A DNA stretch of 64,000 bases from Umbilicaria muhlenbergii. Taxonomy: Eukaryota; Ascomycota; Lecanoromycetes; Umbilicariales; Umbilicariaceae. Every line of letters starts with the position of its first letter. The first letter of the stretch is position 1. The notes under the pieces are model-generated. The model was not told where the DNA came from. It did no database searches and saw nothing but the letters and a program-made list of their open reading frames with translations. The stretch lies in contig KK106984.1 in the NCBI GenBank assembly GCA_000611775.1, forward strand, positions 2,328,580-2,392,579. The letters run 5' to 3'. Both the position numbers and the translations under genes were made by a program. Shown piece by piece: positions 1 to 18,242 of this stretch.

Positions 1-1300
1 GGTAAGCCTTCACCAGAGCCTTTGCTCATAATAATGAAGCCGAGCTGCTTGAGCGAGGCAGCAAGGTAGTCAGCCGTACGGGTGAGGTTGTTCATGATGG
101 AGCGATACCCATGCTTGCCAAGGCGGATCATCTGGTAGTACTGGCCGATGACTTGGGAGGCACCTTTGGAGAAGTTGAGTGTGAAAGATGCTTGATCCGC
201 ACCAAGATAATTAATGTTAAAGACGAGCTCTTTGGGAAGGAATTCCGGGGAGCGCCAGACGACCCAGCCGACACCGGGATAGACCTGGGTAGACATTAGC
301 CGTGACAGGTTGCAAAACGAAGTCACACCTATAGAGGAGAAATCAAAGGACTTACCAAGCCGTACTTGTGGCCGGAAACATTGATTGAGATGACCTTTTC
401 AAGACGGAAATCCCACTCCAGCTCTGGCTTCACAAAGGGAACAACAAAGCCTCCACTGGCGGCATCGACGTGGATGGGACAGTCGATATTCTTCTTTACC
501 AACAGATCGTTAATAGCCTTGACGTCTTCGTACTCGCCAGTGTATGTGGTCCCAATAATGGCGCAAATACCAATGGTGTTCTCGTCCACCAGCTTCACGG
601 CTTCTTCAGGATCGATGACATAGCGATCCTTGGTGCAGTAGACATACTTCTCCTCCACATCAAAGTACCTTGCGGCTTTCTCCCAGCATACTTGTACAGC
701 CGAGTTCATGACAATGTTCGGTTTCGAATAGTCCTTGCCCTCTGCCTTGCGCTTGTTCTGCCAGCGCTTTTTCATGGCCAGAGTGCCCAACATGATCGCT
801 TCGGAAGAGCCAACGGTCGAGGTACCCATGGCATTTTCATCTAAGCTGGTGGGAGCATTGAACATCCGGGCGATCATGGAGACGCAGCGGTTTTGGATTT
901 CAGCAGTCTGGGGATATTCTTCGTAGTCGATGAAATTTTTGGGCAAGGCTTCAGCCATCAACTTCTCCGCCTCTTCTTCCTGTTGCGGTGTCAATCAAGC
1001 CACTCCGAGCATCGGAAGGGTACATGTAATCACCATGTAAGTCGTAACGAAACTGGCTAGGTTCAGCATGGGATTCCCGTCTAAGCTCAACTCATCCTTG
1101 ATCATGCGGTACGCAACGTCCTTGGGCATTTCAGTCTCGGGCATCTCATGTTTGGGTAGATCTTCTGCGGCAAACTTGGATCCATAGACTGAGGCAGTGA
1201 CTTCGTCGTCGGAAGGTTTCTCGAATTGGACCTTTTCCATGCCCTTGACCAAGGGGGAATTGACTTGGTCGTCATTGGGAACGCTTGCAAGATGAACCAT
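1..1300 (-). CDS. Glutamate decarboxylase, 5' part (gene runs off the window)
   Basis: PLP-dependent enzyme converting L-glutamate to GABA and CO2, the entry step of the GABA shunt. Exons read on the minus strand are 1300-1034, 979-356 and 284 to beyond 1. The first intron (1033-980) has a weak GTGATT donor and CAACAG acceptor; the second (355-285) has a GTAAGT donor. Joining them restores the family text [23 protein letters not shown] and [17 protein letters not shown]. Visible hallmarks are HVDAASGG (PLP-contacting Asp) and SGHKYGL with the Schiff-base Lys at about residue 294. I chose MVHLASV as start because it is the first ATG giving the usual fungal N-terminus; an in-frame upstream codon at 1330 is not ATG. 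The C-terminal part lies outside the window. Family assignment is secure. Confidence 0.95.
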
Positions 1301-2159
1301 CGTCGCGGTGATGTATTCGCAATTGAGCACACGGGGGTGCTTCTGGTTCTAGAAGGCTAGTTGAACAAGACTGCTTTTGTGAAAAGGCCAGAGAGTGGGT
1401 AACGTGAGTAGAGAGAGATGAGCGAAAGTTGAGCGGAGAGAAGAGAGAAGAGAGAAGAGAAAAGAGAGAAAGGGAAAGTGGTGGGTGGACAGCCGGGATG
1501 GAGCTGTTACGTCGACGGCGGCGGGGTGAGCCTACCGAGCCTAGCTCAAATTACGATGCAACAAGCAAGTTGCCACGCTTATCTGCGCTGGGAATCACCT
1601 TGGCAAAAGCTTGAACGAGCTTGTAGGGACTCTAAGGCACGGTACGCTACAGTCCAGCTTCAGCGTCATCAGCACCTAAATCCTGGTCTTCCACCGCTGT
1701 TGAAATGCCAGGTGGGAATATATCTACATGATGGAAAACATTCAATGCCCCTCTCCCGTCCATGATGTTCGAACCTCAGAGAAGCAACAAGGAAATGGCC
1801 GTTCCGTCCTCAAGATTCCCATTACCGTGATTCGGCATTCATGGACCGGTGCTCTGATTGGTGGGCCTGCGTATTGCCGGCAAACAGGTATTTGTGCGCT
1901 GAGCCGACCTCTGACCGCTCGCCCCAGAACCACGCTTTCGCCTCACCTTTCCACGCAGCTAGACGAGCCGAACACGCAAGAGGGCATTTTCTCGTCAATT
2001 GTCAAACCGACGACCGTGAGGGAATAATAGGTATCAAGGCTATTCAAACAGTGAGAAATCGCATTACTAGACATACATGCATCAACAATCGCTCCCAAAC
2101 GTGGCAATACATTCATCTCGTGGACATCAACAAGTCATCGTTGTGCCAATTACATCCCT
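1301..2159. other. Intergenic: GAD upstream region and 3' flank of the repeat protein
   Basis: No gene supported. A polypurine run at about 1434-1479 (repeated GAGAA) is a pyrimidine-rich tract on the GAD sense strand, roughly 135-180 nt before its ATG; such CT-rich tracts are common near fungal transcription starts. The open frames here are short and show no family features. Confidence 0.5.
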
Positions 2160-5100
2160 CTAATATCTGCCAGATTGAGATCCAGTCGCTCCGCTGCCCA
2201 AGCCGGTCGATGGGTTGGTCGTTGTGCTGTCAAAGCCAGATGTCCCTCCATGAGCTGCGTCGCGGCGGAGTTCCGAAGATCCAAGGTGACTGCGGTCCAC
2301 TTCAAGTCTCTCGGGGCCCAATCCCATATCTGGTTGAGGGTTATGGTGAAGACGGTGGGCTGCTTCGCCCGCCTCATTGTAAGGATGGTCGCCATGAACA
2401 CCGTGCCCGGTGCCTGCAGTCTCACCGTATCCCCCAACACCGGAGCCAGTGCTGCCCTGGCCTTGATAACCTAAAACAGAATCATCAACAGTGTCGGCAC
2501 GATCGGCAACGCTGTCATTCTCATCAGTATCCGCGACAGAGTTCCTTGAGTTGGATGACTTACTTGGGGTCCAATTTATTGCCCATTCCAGAGATGTGAG
2601 AACCTCTCTGTACCGAATCGCCTTGGGCCAAGGCTGTGGTCCCAGTTCCACCCGTCACTTGCGAAGCGTAACCGCTCTGGGGTGCGGGGGCATAGCCCGG
2701 TGGCGGGTCCTTGTGGAGCTTGTGGTGACCGTGCTCGTCCTCGGCAACAGCCACACCGGCGACAGTGGTGACGTTGCCTGCCTGACCATGCAGTTGAGCT
2801 TGACGAGCAGCCTCCTCCTCCTTGAGCTCAGGGTCAGGCTTTTCCCGGTGAAGGAAGCCGAACAGGCCGTGTTTTTTGCCGTCATGCTTCTCTTCTTTGC
2901 TGTGTTCCTTGTGGTGAGCTTTCTCTTCTTTGCTATGCTCCTTTTGAAGGAGCTTTTCGTGCTTGTGTTCTGCCTTCTCTTCCCTCTTTTCTTCCTTTTC
3001 GATAGCTTTCTGCTGCTTCTCGGCCCGCTTCTCGGCTTCTTTCTTCGAAAACTCAGCCCCTCCAGCCGCACCGGCACCACCTGCGAGTGCAGTGTCGCGA
3101 CCGGCATGGCGGTCCTCTGGATAAGAGGAGGTTTCAGATCTATCATGGCCGAGGTGCTTCTCGCCCTCGTATGCAGCGGCTCCACCAGCTCCGACTAGTC
3201 CAGCATCTCTGCCGTAGTGGTGCCCAGTCCCTCCTACGGGTGGCGGCTGATCGTAGCCTGCAGGTTGTGTACCCGCTACTGTGCTGTCACGTCCCGTAAC
3301 TTGCTGTGGTACCTCGTGTCTGTTATGATGCTTCTCTGCTTCGTATGCAGCTACACCTCCGGCACCAGCAAGCCCAGCGTCACGTCCGTAGTGGTGGTCG
3401 CGACCAGTCATCCCGGTCCCTCCTACTGGTGGCGGCTGATCGTACCCAGCAGGTTGTGTGCCCGCTTCTGTGCTGTCATGACCAGAAACTTGCTGTGGTA
3501 CCTCATGTTTGTTGTGGTGCTTCTCTGCCTCGTATGCAGCTACGCCTCCGGCACCAGCAAGTCCAGCATCACGTCCGTAGTGATGGTCGCGACCAGTCGT
3601 CCCTGAGGATGGAATTTCATCTCCTGGAATGGTTCCCATAGTGCTGGACATTGTTGTCTCCTTTACCCTAGGATCTAATTTGTTCATTATGTCATACTTA
3701 TGGGGGCCAGTGGTGTTCGGGGCCGGTCCACTTGTCGAAATGGGATGATCCTTGCCGACCTCGTACACCCCAGCGCCAACAGCCCCGGCTCCACCAGCCA
3801 AAGCAGCGTCCCGCCCCAAGTGATGTTCTCCACGTTGGTCATCATAGCCCGTACCTCGTGATCCAGTACCACTACCAGAACCATGGCCTGAAGAAGAGCC
3901 TGTAGAACCAAGGTTTACCCCAGAGGGAGTGCCGCTTGCAAGCGTGTCATACTTGCCTGTGTTGTCTCTTTCGTGGCTAGCGGGGCCAGTCGTGCTCTCA
4001 TATGCGCGTTGAGAGACTCCTGTGCCGAGTCCGGAGTCATCAGAACGGCCCATACCTAGACCAGTCCCGGATGAGCCCGTTCCGCCCGAAGTACCGGAGG
4101 TGCGTGAATCGTCGCAGCTCCTACCTGATGAACCGAGTCCGGTGTCAGTAGAGCCGATACCTGCACCAGTGCCTGAAACACCAGAGCTGCGCGAATCATC
4201 GTAGCCCCTACTTGATGAATCAAGTCCCGTGCCAGTAGAGCCGATACCTGTACCAGTAGAGCCGGTACCTGTACCCGTTGAGCCAATACCTGCACCAGTA
4301 GATCCGATACCTGCACCAGTAGATGTTTTGTCACGACCATGGTGATGGCCATGATGGCCATGATGACCCGTACCGGTGGAGCCTTCGATAACACCACCGA
4401 CAACATGGGGGTCAAGGCGGTTGGCTGTATCAGTTATGTGAGGTCCAGCGGTAAAATGAGGAAAAGCGGGAGGTGCTCCGGATTCACATGGGTCGCCTTC
4501 GTATTGATGTCCGTGACCGGCGTGTTGGTGCTGCCACGATTCTGGTCCATAAGGGTCTCTCACACCGGATCCCAAACTGGTCCCGGACCCTACTCCTGTG
4601 CTGGTTGTGTCACGCTGTCCACCAAGCTCGCGCTCTGCCAACCCAGCGGCTCCCACTGCCCCAGTTCCAACTGCGGCGTCACGCCCCAGGCTGCCCTGAT
4701 GAGCAGAGCCAGTGGCAGGACCGGTGCCGGAACCGTAGCCGGTGGTGTTTGACCCACCTCCCAATGGAAATGAGCGGCCAGTACTTTCAGATCCAGTATT
4801 ACCGTACCCAGACCTACCACATTGAATCAGTGACCTATTCTCATCCTATAATTGGACGTTGTCCCGGCCATAAAATAGTGTACGCGCAAAAAAACTCGAG
4901 CAATAGTTGTACATACTGTCCCACGCTACGATCAGGCAAATCACGCCCACTGCCTAACGAAGAGCTGGCTCCACCGATACCAGTTCCAGTACTTCCCGGA
5001 GCCTCGGGCAAAGGCTTGTTAGTATCAAGCGGGTCGTGTGTGCCGAATGAACCGGTCAGTGTCGAGCCCGATTGAGAGTTCCCCGGCACGCCGTGTCTGA

Positions 5101-5445
5101 TTGCCGTAGTGCTCGCTCCGTCATCGTCGACACCACCCGTCATTCGAGAGGGGGACAATGTGTTACCAGAGTCGTATGTGTTCGATCCGGTTCCACTTCT
5201 GGTGTTGTCGTAGCCTGTTGCCGACGTTGGGTTGGTGCTTTCAGAGCTACCAAGATGGCTGCCCGGGCCAGAAGAGGTTCCAGTGCTGCCCGAATGAACG
5301 GGGTCAGAAGACTTCCCAGAGCCGTACAAGACCTCCTCGTCGTACTTCGCGCCGGGGTTGCTAGTGGGACAAGGTCAGCTTTCACTCCAAAGCGCCGGAG
5401 GAGAACTTCAAATGGAGCTCACAGGAGGTTTCGAATCTTCTCCAT
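2160..5445 (-). CDS. Repetitive Gly/Ser/Thr/His-rich protein with GRDAxLAG repeats, unknown function
   Basis: Four exons by splice signals: 5445-5423, 5360-4917, 4813-2564 and 2511-2160, giving about 1022 aa. The 23-nt first exon encodes MEKIRNLL and joins to NPGAKYDEEVLYGSGKSSDP. The last intron (52 nt) has GTAAGT, a TACTGAT branch site and a GACAG acceptor, and replaces an in-frame stop. The protein is hydrophilic and low in complexity: GSTGTG runs, then a recurring block of HHYGRDAGLAGAGG plus YEAEKHH type (five or six copies of varying fidelity), a Lys/Glu-rich helical stretch (EEKREEKAEHKHEK), NKLDP motifs, and a C-terminal segment with RRDAAHGG. I see no signal peptide or membrane helix. 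Similar glycine-rich GRDA-repeat proteins occur in many ascomycetes, often auto-named cell surface or hydrophilin-like proteins; that name is not supported here. The Gly-rich disorder would suit a stress-protective or scaffold role, which is speculation. Confidence 0.8.
3232..3609 (-). repeat. Two tandem 189-bp coding units inside the repeat protein
   Basis: Segments 3232-3420 and 3421-3609 align end to end with a period of 189 bp (63 codons). Both encode GRDHHYGRDAGLAGAGG, then YEAEKHHN, then a PQQV and GYDQPPP segment. A third, shorter and more diverged copy of the GRDA core lies just downstream in the protein (about 3170-3230). The length is a whole number of codons, so copy gain or loss keeps the frame. 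Confidence 0.85.
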
Positions 5446-6641
5446 GGTTGCTTTCGCTAGTGGTGTCCTCAGTAGTAGTTGTCCAAGATGAGATCTCAGC
5501 GATCACAAACCACCGCTAAGAATACGCCAATCGGTCGTGCTGTGGGAAGAGCGATGAGATGTCGAGATAGTAAGAAAGAGCAAGCTGTGAATGAACAATG
5601 ACAAGAGAAAGATAGAGAGAGAGGAGTCCGGCTTTAAGAGGTGGTTGCTGGCTTGAAACAAGGCGGAGGAGTGTGTCACCAATCACACGTTCACTTGTTT
5701 AGCTCCAGCAGCTTCAGCCAGGCTTGAAGACCAGACGATGATGCAATGCGGCCGACAGAGTTGGCGCTAAAGTGTATTCCATTTTCCAACGATTTCCATC
5801 CGAATTAACCCTGCAGCTCCCCCTACCCGAGTCGATGAAACCCCCTTCGCAATCATCAAACAGGCATAGCACCACGCTTGATTTCCGCCCAATCCGCCCC
5901 CGGCCGGCTTCTGGGCCATTGATATGCGCTTAAATCTGCACGCGCTTCAGAGTCGACGCGTGGCGCAGCCGCGTAACTGCATTGGGAGGGGCGGAAAAGT
6001 CAACGGATCTGGCCAGGGACACCTAGTCTGGCTGTCGGGGTGGGAAAGGTGCGAGACTTTGCGGCCTTCTCATATGCGCAAAGCTCCACCACCTGGATTG
6101 GGGGTGTAGCTACGTGCTCCTCCCCTGTTCGAACGCTCTGCCGGTGGAGATGGACCGGGATCATGACATTTTCAATATGGAAGATGGGGCAACAGTACCG
6201 GGCGAGCTTCCGTCGCTGGCTGCCTTGGCCTATCGGGATCCGGATTGGACAATGCGGGGCAGCTCAGCCACACCGACATGCGCTCTGGAGGGGTAACTCA
6301 GCACAGCCACTGTGGCGCCGGCGGGCCGAGGCCCCTCGTGGCAAGATTGTGTCGCTCTGTTGCCGACCAAAGCGCCTCAAGGGAAAGCAGAATGGAATAC
6401 TTGTCCTTACACTTTTTGGATTATTTAGTATCGCTCCAGTCACTATCGTCTTCCTCTGTTCCTTCACCGCTGTAAATATGCGCATGTAGACAATGTCATG
6501 GATAGGGGTGTGGGAACCACGCTACTTAGCATCCTGATTGGTCTCATAGACGGCACAGCATGCATGTGCAGTGGACTCGCCAACCACACTGGAGAATCTG
6601 TAGTCGAGCAAGCTCTGCGATTATCATCCCACTAGGAGAGT
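5446..6641. promoter_or_regulatory. Divergent intergenic region of the repeat protein and the F-box-like gene
   Basis: This stretch separates two divergently read start codons and so should hold both promoters. A purine-rich run at about 5570-5630 lies 125-185 nt upstream of the minus-strand ATG and is CT-rich on its sense strand. Several open frames at 5924-6490 show no family features and overlap one another in different frames, so I do not call them. No defined operator is visible. Confidence 0.4.
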
Positions 6642-8043
6642 ATGGGGCCGCAAGGGAGAATCACCTTTGACTCTATCCATCGAGACGTCCTCGTTTTGAT
6701 TGTTGAGCAGGTACGTAGTAAATGTACTACCAGAATCTTTCAAAGACCTAAGTAGTCTCGTGGCACATATCAGCTTTACATCGAATCTCCAGCGTCTCTA
6801 CAGTCCTTGAACCGTGTGTGCCCTGTCTTCTACAGTCTGGCCACTCCATTCATCTACCGCGCATGCAAGCTCGGTGATGCTCACCGAGGTGATGTTGGCA
6901 ATGAGCGTTCTATACTTCGCCTTTCCGACAGCAGGTATAAAGACTGGTTGCGCGAGCTTGCAGTGTTCTTTGATGCAGCCGCCGACTTTGACTGGTCGAT
7001 TTTGGTGGATGCTATGAATGGCTTGAAGAGATTGCAACGCTTTCGGTGGGTTATCAATGAGAGATGCGACTCAGATCCAAGAGCTAGAAGATCATCTCAG
7101 GTGGGAAGTGAAGTCTTGGATCCTTCCTGATGAGGTGCATTACGCCCTTGAAAGGCGGTTTCCCGATATGTGGCTCCACGTTTCAATCCACCAGTCCGTG
7201 GCGGAAGTAGGTGGACCGGGATCGGCACTGCTGAATTCATCGATACTACGATCTCTCTGCGCTGAGATCTTTGGCTCTAATAGAACCATTCCACATTGGA
7301 GAGGCGTAAAGAACGTCATTAGCGGTTGCCGGAACGTGAAGATACTCCATGTTGGTGGTCTTGGACGTACAGCAGATTACTTTCCCTTTGACGAAGGAGA
7401 TGTTTGGCCACCTTTGGAGGAGATGAGATTCGACCGGTGTAACCTGGACCAAGCGGTTATGGACAAATACTCTCGCCACATGGACTGGGGTAGTGTGCGG
7501 TACTTGGAATTCGGAACCGTAAGCCACCTCGCTTTCTTCAGGACACTGGAAGGGCGCTTGCCAAACCTGCGTTCCTACAAGCTGGGGCCTCATCATAGGG
7601 TTGCAGAGATCGATTTTTACCCCTGCCTAAACCACTTCCTGACAACGGTCGGTCCTTTGGAAGAGCTCGTGATCGACAGCTACGATGCTGAAGGTACCCT
7701 TGAGCTGTCTACCATAGTGAAGCACGGAGCCACTCTGAGATCCCTCAAGTATCATCGACAAGAACGGTATGGCTTGAGATTGATAAGAGATACGTTCTGG
7801 TCAGCAGATGACCTGCGGATCATTAACGAGGCTTGCCCGAATCTGGAAACGTTTTCATTGGACGTCGAGCTTGGCGTCGAACAAGTAAGTACATCACATG
7901 CTTCCCCTATTACTCAGTACTCCATTTAAATATCGTCGTAGCCTTCAAACGTCCATGGAGAACTGGCGCGATTCCCGCGGCTTCGGCATTTGACAATAGC
8001 AATGGACATTCTAGGCACGACGAGGATAAACATTAACTTATGA
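6642..8043 (+). CDS. F-box/leucine-rich-repeat-like protein
   Basis: Exons 6642-6710, 6774-7045, 7101-7884 and 7942-8043 give 408 aa. Introns are 62, 55 and 57 nt with GTACGT, GTGGGT and GTAAGT donors; splicing joins RLQRFRW to EVKSWILPDE and the last exon supplies PSNVHGELARFPRLRHLTIA. The N-terminus (DSIHRDVLVLIVEQLYIESPASLQSLNRVC followed by SLATPFIYRACKL, described here in two parts) has the pattern of degenerate fungal F-box domains. The body has LRR-like leucine spacing (LKRLQRF, VKILHVGGL, PLEELVIDSY, LRSLKYH, PNLETFSLDV). Such proteins usually act as SCF ubiquitin-ligase substrate adaptors, but many fungal members are uncharacterised and no target can be inferred. The F-box itself is weak, so it could be an LRR-only protein. 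Confidence 0.75.
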
Positions 8044-8425
8044 TGGAGACGGATAAATCTACCGCATCTCTCATACCTTCTTCGCGTGATCACGCCCTCA
8101 CGTCGACCGAGGAAGCAATGTAACTACAAGGCGGAGAGCGGTGTATGCCACAGGGCGCAGCCCTTTACTCCCGCTGTCGTCGCCTAACCTTCTAACTTAA
8201 GCGCTTACCACAATCTGCGTAGATGTAAGGCTTACTATGCCCTCGACGACAAGACAATGCCACTCTCATGCAGCTGTGCAAAGCATTTCCTGCCTCAGGT
8301 TCTGTTACCGTCACCCAACGTCAGAGGAAGGGTTCTCTTGTACCCTTTGCAGTCTTGCTGGAAGCTGTGAGTCAAGGTACCAGACCTTCCCATAACATCC
8401 GTCCCCACCGTAGACAGCAGAGACA
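8044..8425. other. Convergent 3' intergenic region
   Basis: Lies between the 3' ends of the F-box-like gene and the adenine deaminase gene. I see no gene, repeat or clear terminator structure. Confidence 0.4.
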
Positions 8426-9505
8426 TCATGCAACCGCAACAATGTGTTGCGTTCCCGTAAACTCCGTCCCCAAAACCTCGTCGATCCTCCCCAAGATTTC
8501 CTTTTTCCGCTCCTCTCCACACCAACTCCCTCCAACACTCGCTTTCGCGATCCTCCTCCACTCCTCCACACTCAAGCCAAACGCCTCCTGCACAGCGCAG
8601 TAATTGTCAAGCACATACCCACCAAAGTACGCCGGGTCGTCGCTATTGATACTAAACATAACACCGCTATCCAAAAACTGTCGCACCGGAACCTCTGTAA
8701 TCTCCCGCACACATTTTAGCCGTACATTGCTCAAGGGACACAACGTCACCAGTATCCTTTTCTCTACCACCTCGGCCACGAGGCTGGCCGAATCGACAAG
8801 ACGGATACCGTGGTCGATTCGAGAAACATCCAAATTGTGGACCGCGGACGCAATGTATTCAACAGGCCCCTCCTCGCCCGCGTGCGCCGTGCGCCTGATC
8901 CCCGCACTTTTTGCCGACGCATAGATCTCTTTGTACAGTTCGGGCGGGCGGTCTATTTCGGTACTATCGAGGCCTAAGCCGCCGAGTGTGCCGTTGGCGA
9001 AGTCGTTGTTCGAGAGGGCTTCAGAGAACATTTGCTCCGAGTCCGCGACGGGTAGGTGCCGAAGGAGGCATAGTATCAGTAGTGTGCTCATTCCTAGTTC
9101 CTTCTCCGCGCGTCGGCATGCGGCTGTGAAGCCGTTGACCACGGTCGAGTACGGAACGCCTCGGGTAGTGTGCGCTTGGGGGTCAAAGGAGATTTCGGCG
9201 TGGACGACACCGTCGGTGTGCGCTTTGACGAAGTATTCCCAGGCAAGCTGCTCGAAATCGGAGGCGTGTATTAGGACGCTCATACCGGCGTAGTAGTAGG
9301 AGAGGAAGGAGTCAAGGGAGGTGAAGCCATCGTAGGCGCTGAGAAGGGCGGATGGAGAAGCGTAGGCGGGAGTGGAGGGAAGGGGAATTGAGTTCTTGGC
9401 GGAGAGTGTGAAGAGGAGGGTGGGTGATAGGGTGCCTTCGATGTGGAGGTGGTGTTCGCATTTAGGGAGTGCTGCCAGGAGAGGGTGGAGCGGGGAGCGG
9501 CACAT
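8426..9505 (-). CDS. Adenine deaminase (Aah1-type)
   Basis: Intronless frame of 359 aa. It is a metal-dependent deaminase of the adenosine/adenine deaminase fold, converting adenine to hypoxanthine in purine salvage. Visible motifs: PKCEHHLHIEG near residues 15-25 with the HxH zinc ligands, the catalytic THAGEEGP-like segment (seen as TAHAGEEGP, His about 208), a downstream SRIDHGIRL, and SINSDDPAYF with the metal-binding Asp about 289. The fungal adenine deaminase start MCxSxLH is present, so I use the ATG at 9505 rather than the longer open frame to 9640, whose extra residues are proline/arginine-rich and unlike the family. Adenine rather than adenosine specificity is inferred from the overall resemblance to fungal Aah1 proteins. 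The open frames on the other strand are shadows of this gene. Confidence 0.9.
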   Translation of the reverse strand: MCRSPLHPLLAALPKCEHHLHIEGTLSPTLLFTLSAKNSIPLPSTPAYASPSALLSAYDGFTSLDSFLSYYYAGMSVLIHASDFEQLAWEYFVKAHTDGVVHAEISFDPQAHTTRGVPYSTVVNGFTAACRRAEKELGMSTLLILCLLRHLPVADSEQMFSEALSNNDFANGTLGGLGLDSTEIDRPPELYKEIYASAKSAGIRRTAHAGEEGPVEYIASAVHNLDVSRIDHGIRLVDSASLVAEVVEKRILVTLCPLSNVRLKCVREITEVPVRQFLDSGVMFSINSDDPAYFGGYVLDNYCAVQEAFGLSVEEWRRIAKASVGGSWCGEERKKEILGRIDEVLGTEFTGTQHIVAVA

Positions 9506-16171
<6,666 letters not shown>

Positions 16172-17381
16172 GCCACCAGCACCAGCACAATCTTTTTTTG
16201 GAAGAATAGAAGGATGTTTTTGGTGGGGTTTGTACCATTACGATATAGAAAACACCTGGCTATCAGTGCCGGATCGGGAAAACTGCGCACGGAAGCCTGA
16301 GAAATGCGGTTTGGTTTTTTTGTTTTTAACGAGAGATGCGCTGTTATTGGGCTTGAGGCGGGGTGCAGGGGAGTGGAGTGTAGATATTTGTATTTTTTTG
16401 GGGTGGGGGGGGGGCGTACATAGTGGGGTTTTTTTTGTAACGATGGGGTAGAATCTTGGATGGGCTTAATGAAGATGCATGCTGGAGCCTCTGGGGTTTT
16501 CTACCGGAAGCCCTGCAGACGAAATTGGGCTTGGTGATTCAGCCGTCGGCGCTCCCCTGGTTGGACTTGGAACGTCACTGCCTCTCCGTCCATCACCCTT
16601 CCACTCCCTGACTGGATACCCCATACGAACCGCGACATCAACTTAGCATGCCAGAATCTGCGCAACGGAGTTTCCACGGGGCTAACAGTTCTCCGGCCCG
16701 CATTGAACGGCAGTGGTAGCAAGCCCGTCACAAGTGGCTACCTCGACCACCAGAGCCCCATGGCCAATCCATCAAGAAAACCATCCAACTCATGTACTTC
16801 TGACTCTACCACTGTTGATGTTGTAACCTATCCGATGCGAGCGAAACAACATAGCGGGGAGTGTCTCCAGACGTGTATATACACGCACTCACCCACGCGC
16901 ACGATGGTCCACCTCTCTATATATGCAACCGATATTTGCCTCCACCCCATCCAGAGCGATGCCACCGAATCCCGAGATGGGTCCCCGAACACCAACCGTA
17001 TGCAGTATTATACGCCCCAAACCACGAACCAAGAATCGAAACGATCGATCGATGCCGCCGATGCCCATGTGTCCCATTCCCAAATATGCTTATGCGGTGC
17101 TGTGCGTATGTCTATCACAATCCCCTCCCTGCCGATGCTGCTGATGCTGCTGCTGCCCTTATCATCATCATGATTTCGAAAGTTGCCGGCCATCCATCCA
17201 TCCCCCCAGCACGCTCCTGACCCTCGCTCGTCCTTCTTGTCCCAGCCCACCCCTCCACTCCACCAAACTTATCTCATGCATCCCCCTCCCCCCCCTGTTC
17301 TCCCTCTTCCTCTCTCTTCTCCCCTCCCCCCTCCCTCTTCGCCCCACACCCCCACACGCCATGAGCCCATTCGTCGACATA
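16172..17381. other. Convergent 3' region of the regulator and a small unknown gene
   Basis: No gene. Contains homopolymer runs (T8 and G10 at about 16391-16412, T9 at about 16428) just past the regulator stop, and a strongly pyrimidine-rich stretch at 17279-17345 next to the 3' end of the minus-strand gene. Confidence 0.4.
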
Positions 17382-18242
17382 TCACGCCCTGAGCGTACTC
17401 CTCGTCATCGCCCTCGCCAACTCGTCTTCGGAAAACGGCCGCCCGGGTCCAGCTCCGACTCCGACAACTCCATTGACCGCGTCACCGTTCGTGACCGACC
17501 GAATAGTTTCCAACCCGCCCGTTAGAGCGGCGGCGGTGCCGTTCGGGCCCGCTTTCGAGAGCGGACGGCCGGGGGCGGTGTCGTTCGGGTGGGTGTGCGT
17601 GGTGGAGGCGGTGTGTTGGCGGGAGAGACCGACTGTAACCCAATCCTCAGTCAGCATCCGGGCCGTGGCTCTATCGTATCCCAGCGAATCCAATCCCGCA
17701 CTCCCTTCCCATCCCCATCCCAGCGACAACAGTGCCGTAGATGGATGCATCACTCAATGAACCCTCGGAGCGCACGTACCATTCCCCACATCATCATCCC
17801 CCTCACACTCCCTGACCCCTTCCCCCCCGTTCACAACATGACTCTGCCGCCTACTCTTCCGCCCTCCGCCCCCGGCCCCGCTGCCGAAAAGACTACTCAT
17901 GCTCCCCACCCGACTCGGCATCCTACTCCCCATGGGCGAATACTGGCTCTGCCCACTCTTGCGGCGCCCGGCCCACGCGGCGGTGAAGTTGAAGGACGAG
18001 AGGTGTGCTTGGTGGGCGGGGTTGACGGGGCCGCGGTATTTGGGCACGGGGGGGGCGTTGGGGTCGGGGTCGGGGGTGGAGGTGGAGGGGGGTTTTGACT
18101 TTTTGGAGGATTTTTTGGAGGAGCGAGAGGAGGTCGTGGGGGTTAGGGGGGAGGTGGTGGTCGAGGGGGAGGGGGAGGGGGAGGGGGAGGAGTGAGAGGA
18201 GGTGCGGCCGAAGGCTTTTTTCATCTTTTCGCGGAAGGGCAT
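17382..18242 (-). CDS. Conserved-looking basic, Ser/Pro-rich protein of unknown function
   Basis: Two exons, 18242-17780 and 17704-17382, give 261 aa. The intron (75 nt) has a GTACGT donor and a GGAAG acceptor; the join gives DDDVGN-GSAGLDSLGYDRATA. Parts in order: a basic start MPFREKMKKAFGR, a (Ser-Pro)n/Ser/Lys-rich stretch at residues 15-60, PPVPKYRGPVNPAHQAHL, a WAGRRKSGQSQYSPMGSR block that looks like a conserved phospho-motif region, glycine- and arginine-rich linkers, GYDRATARMLTEDWVTVGL, and a C-terminal PFSEDELARAMTRS. I recall ascomycete proteins with the same order of short motifs, but none with a known role. No signal peptide or membrane helix. The many RxxS sites would suit a kinase substrate; this is inference. 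Confidence 0.75.
18110..18193. repeat. Purine-rich minisatellite (GGGGGA-like) coding for Ser-Pro repeats
   Basis: The plus strand shows GGGGGAGGGGGAGGGGGAGG at about 18168-18188, preceded by related G/A-rich sequence. On the coding strand it is read as SPSPSPSP followed by Ser/Thr runs. It is inside the first exon of the small basic protein gene. Confidence 0.75.

Noticed and set aside
2491-3198. 235-codon plus-strand open frame rich in Leu/Phe/Val
   Set aside because: It is the antisense shadow of the Lys/Glu/Gly-rich repeat protein; AAG/GAG codons read backwards give Leu/Phe, which mimics membrane segments.
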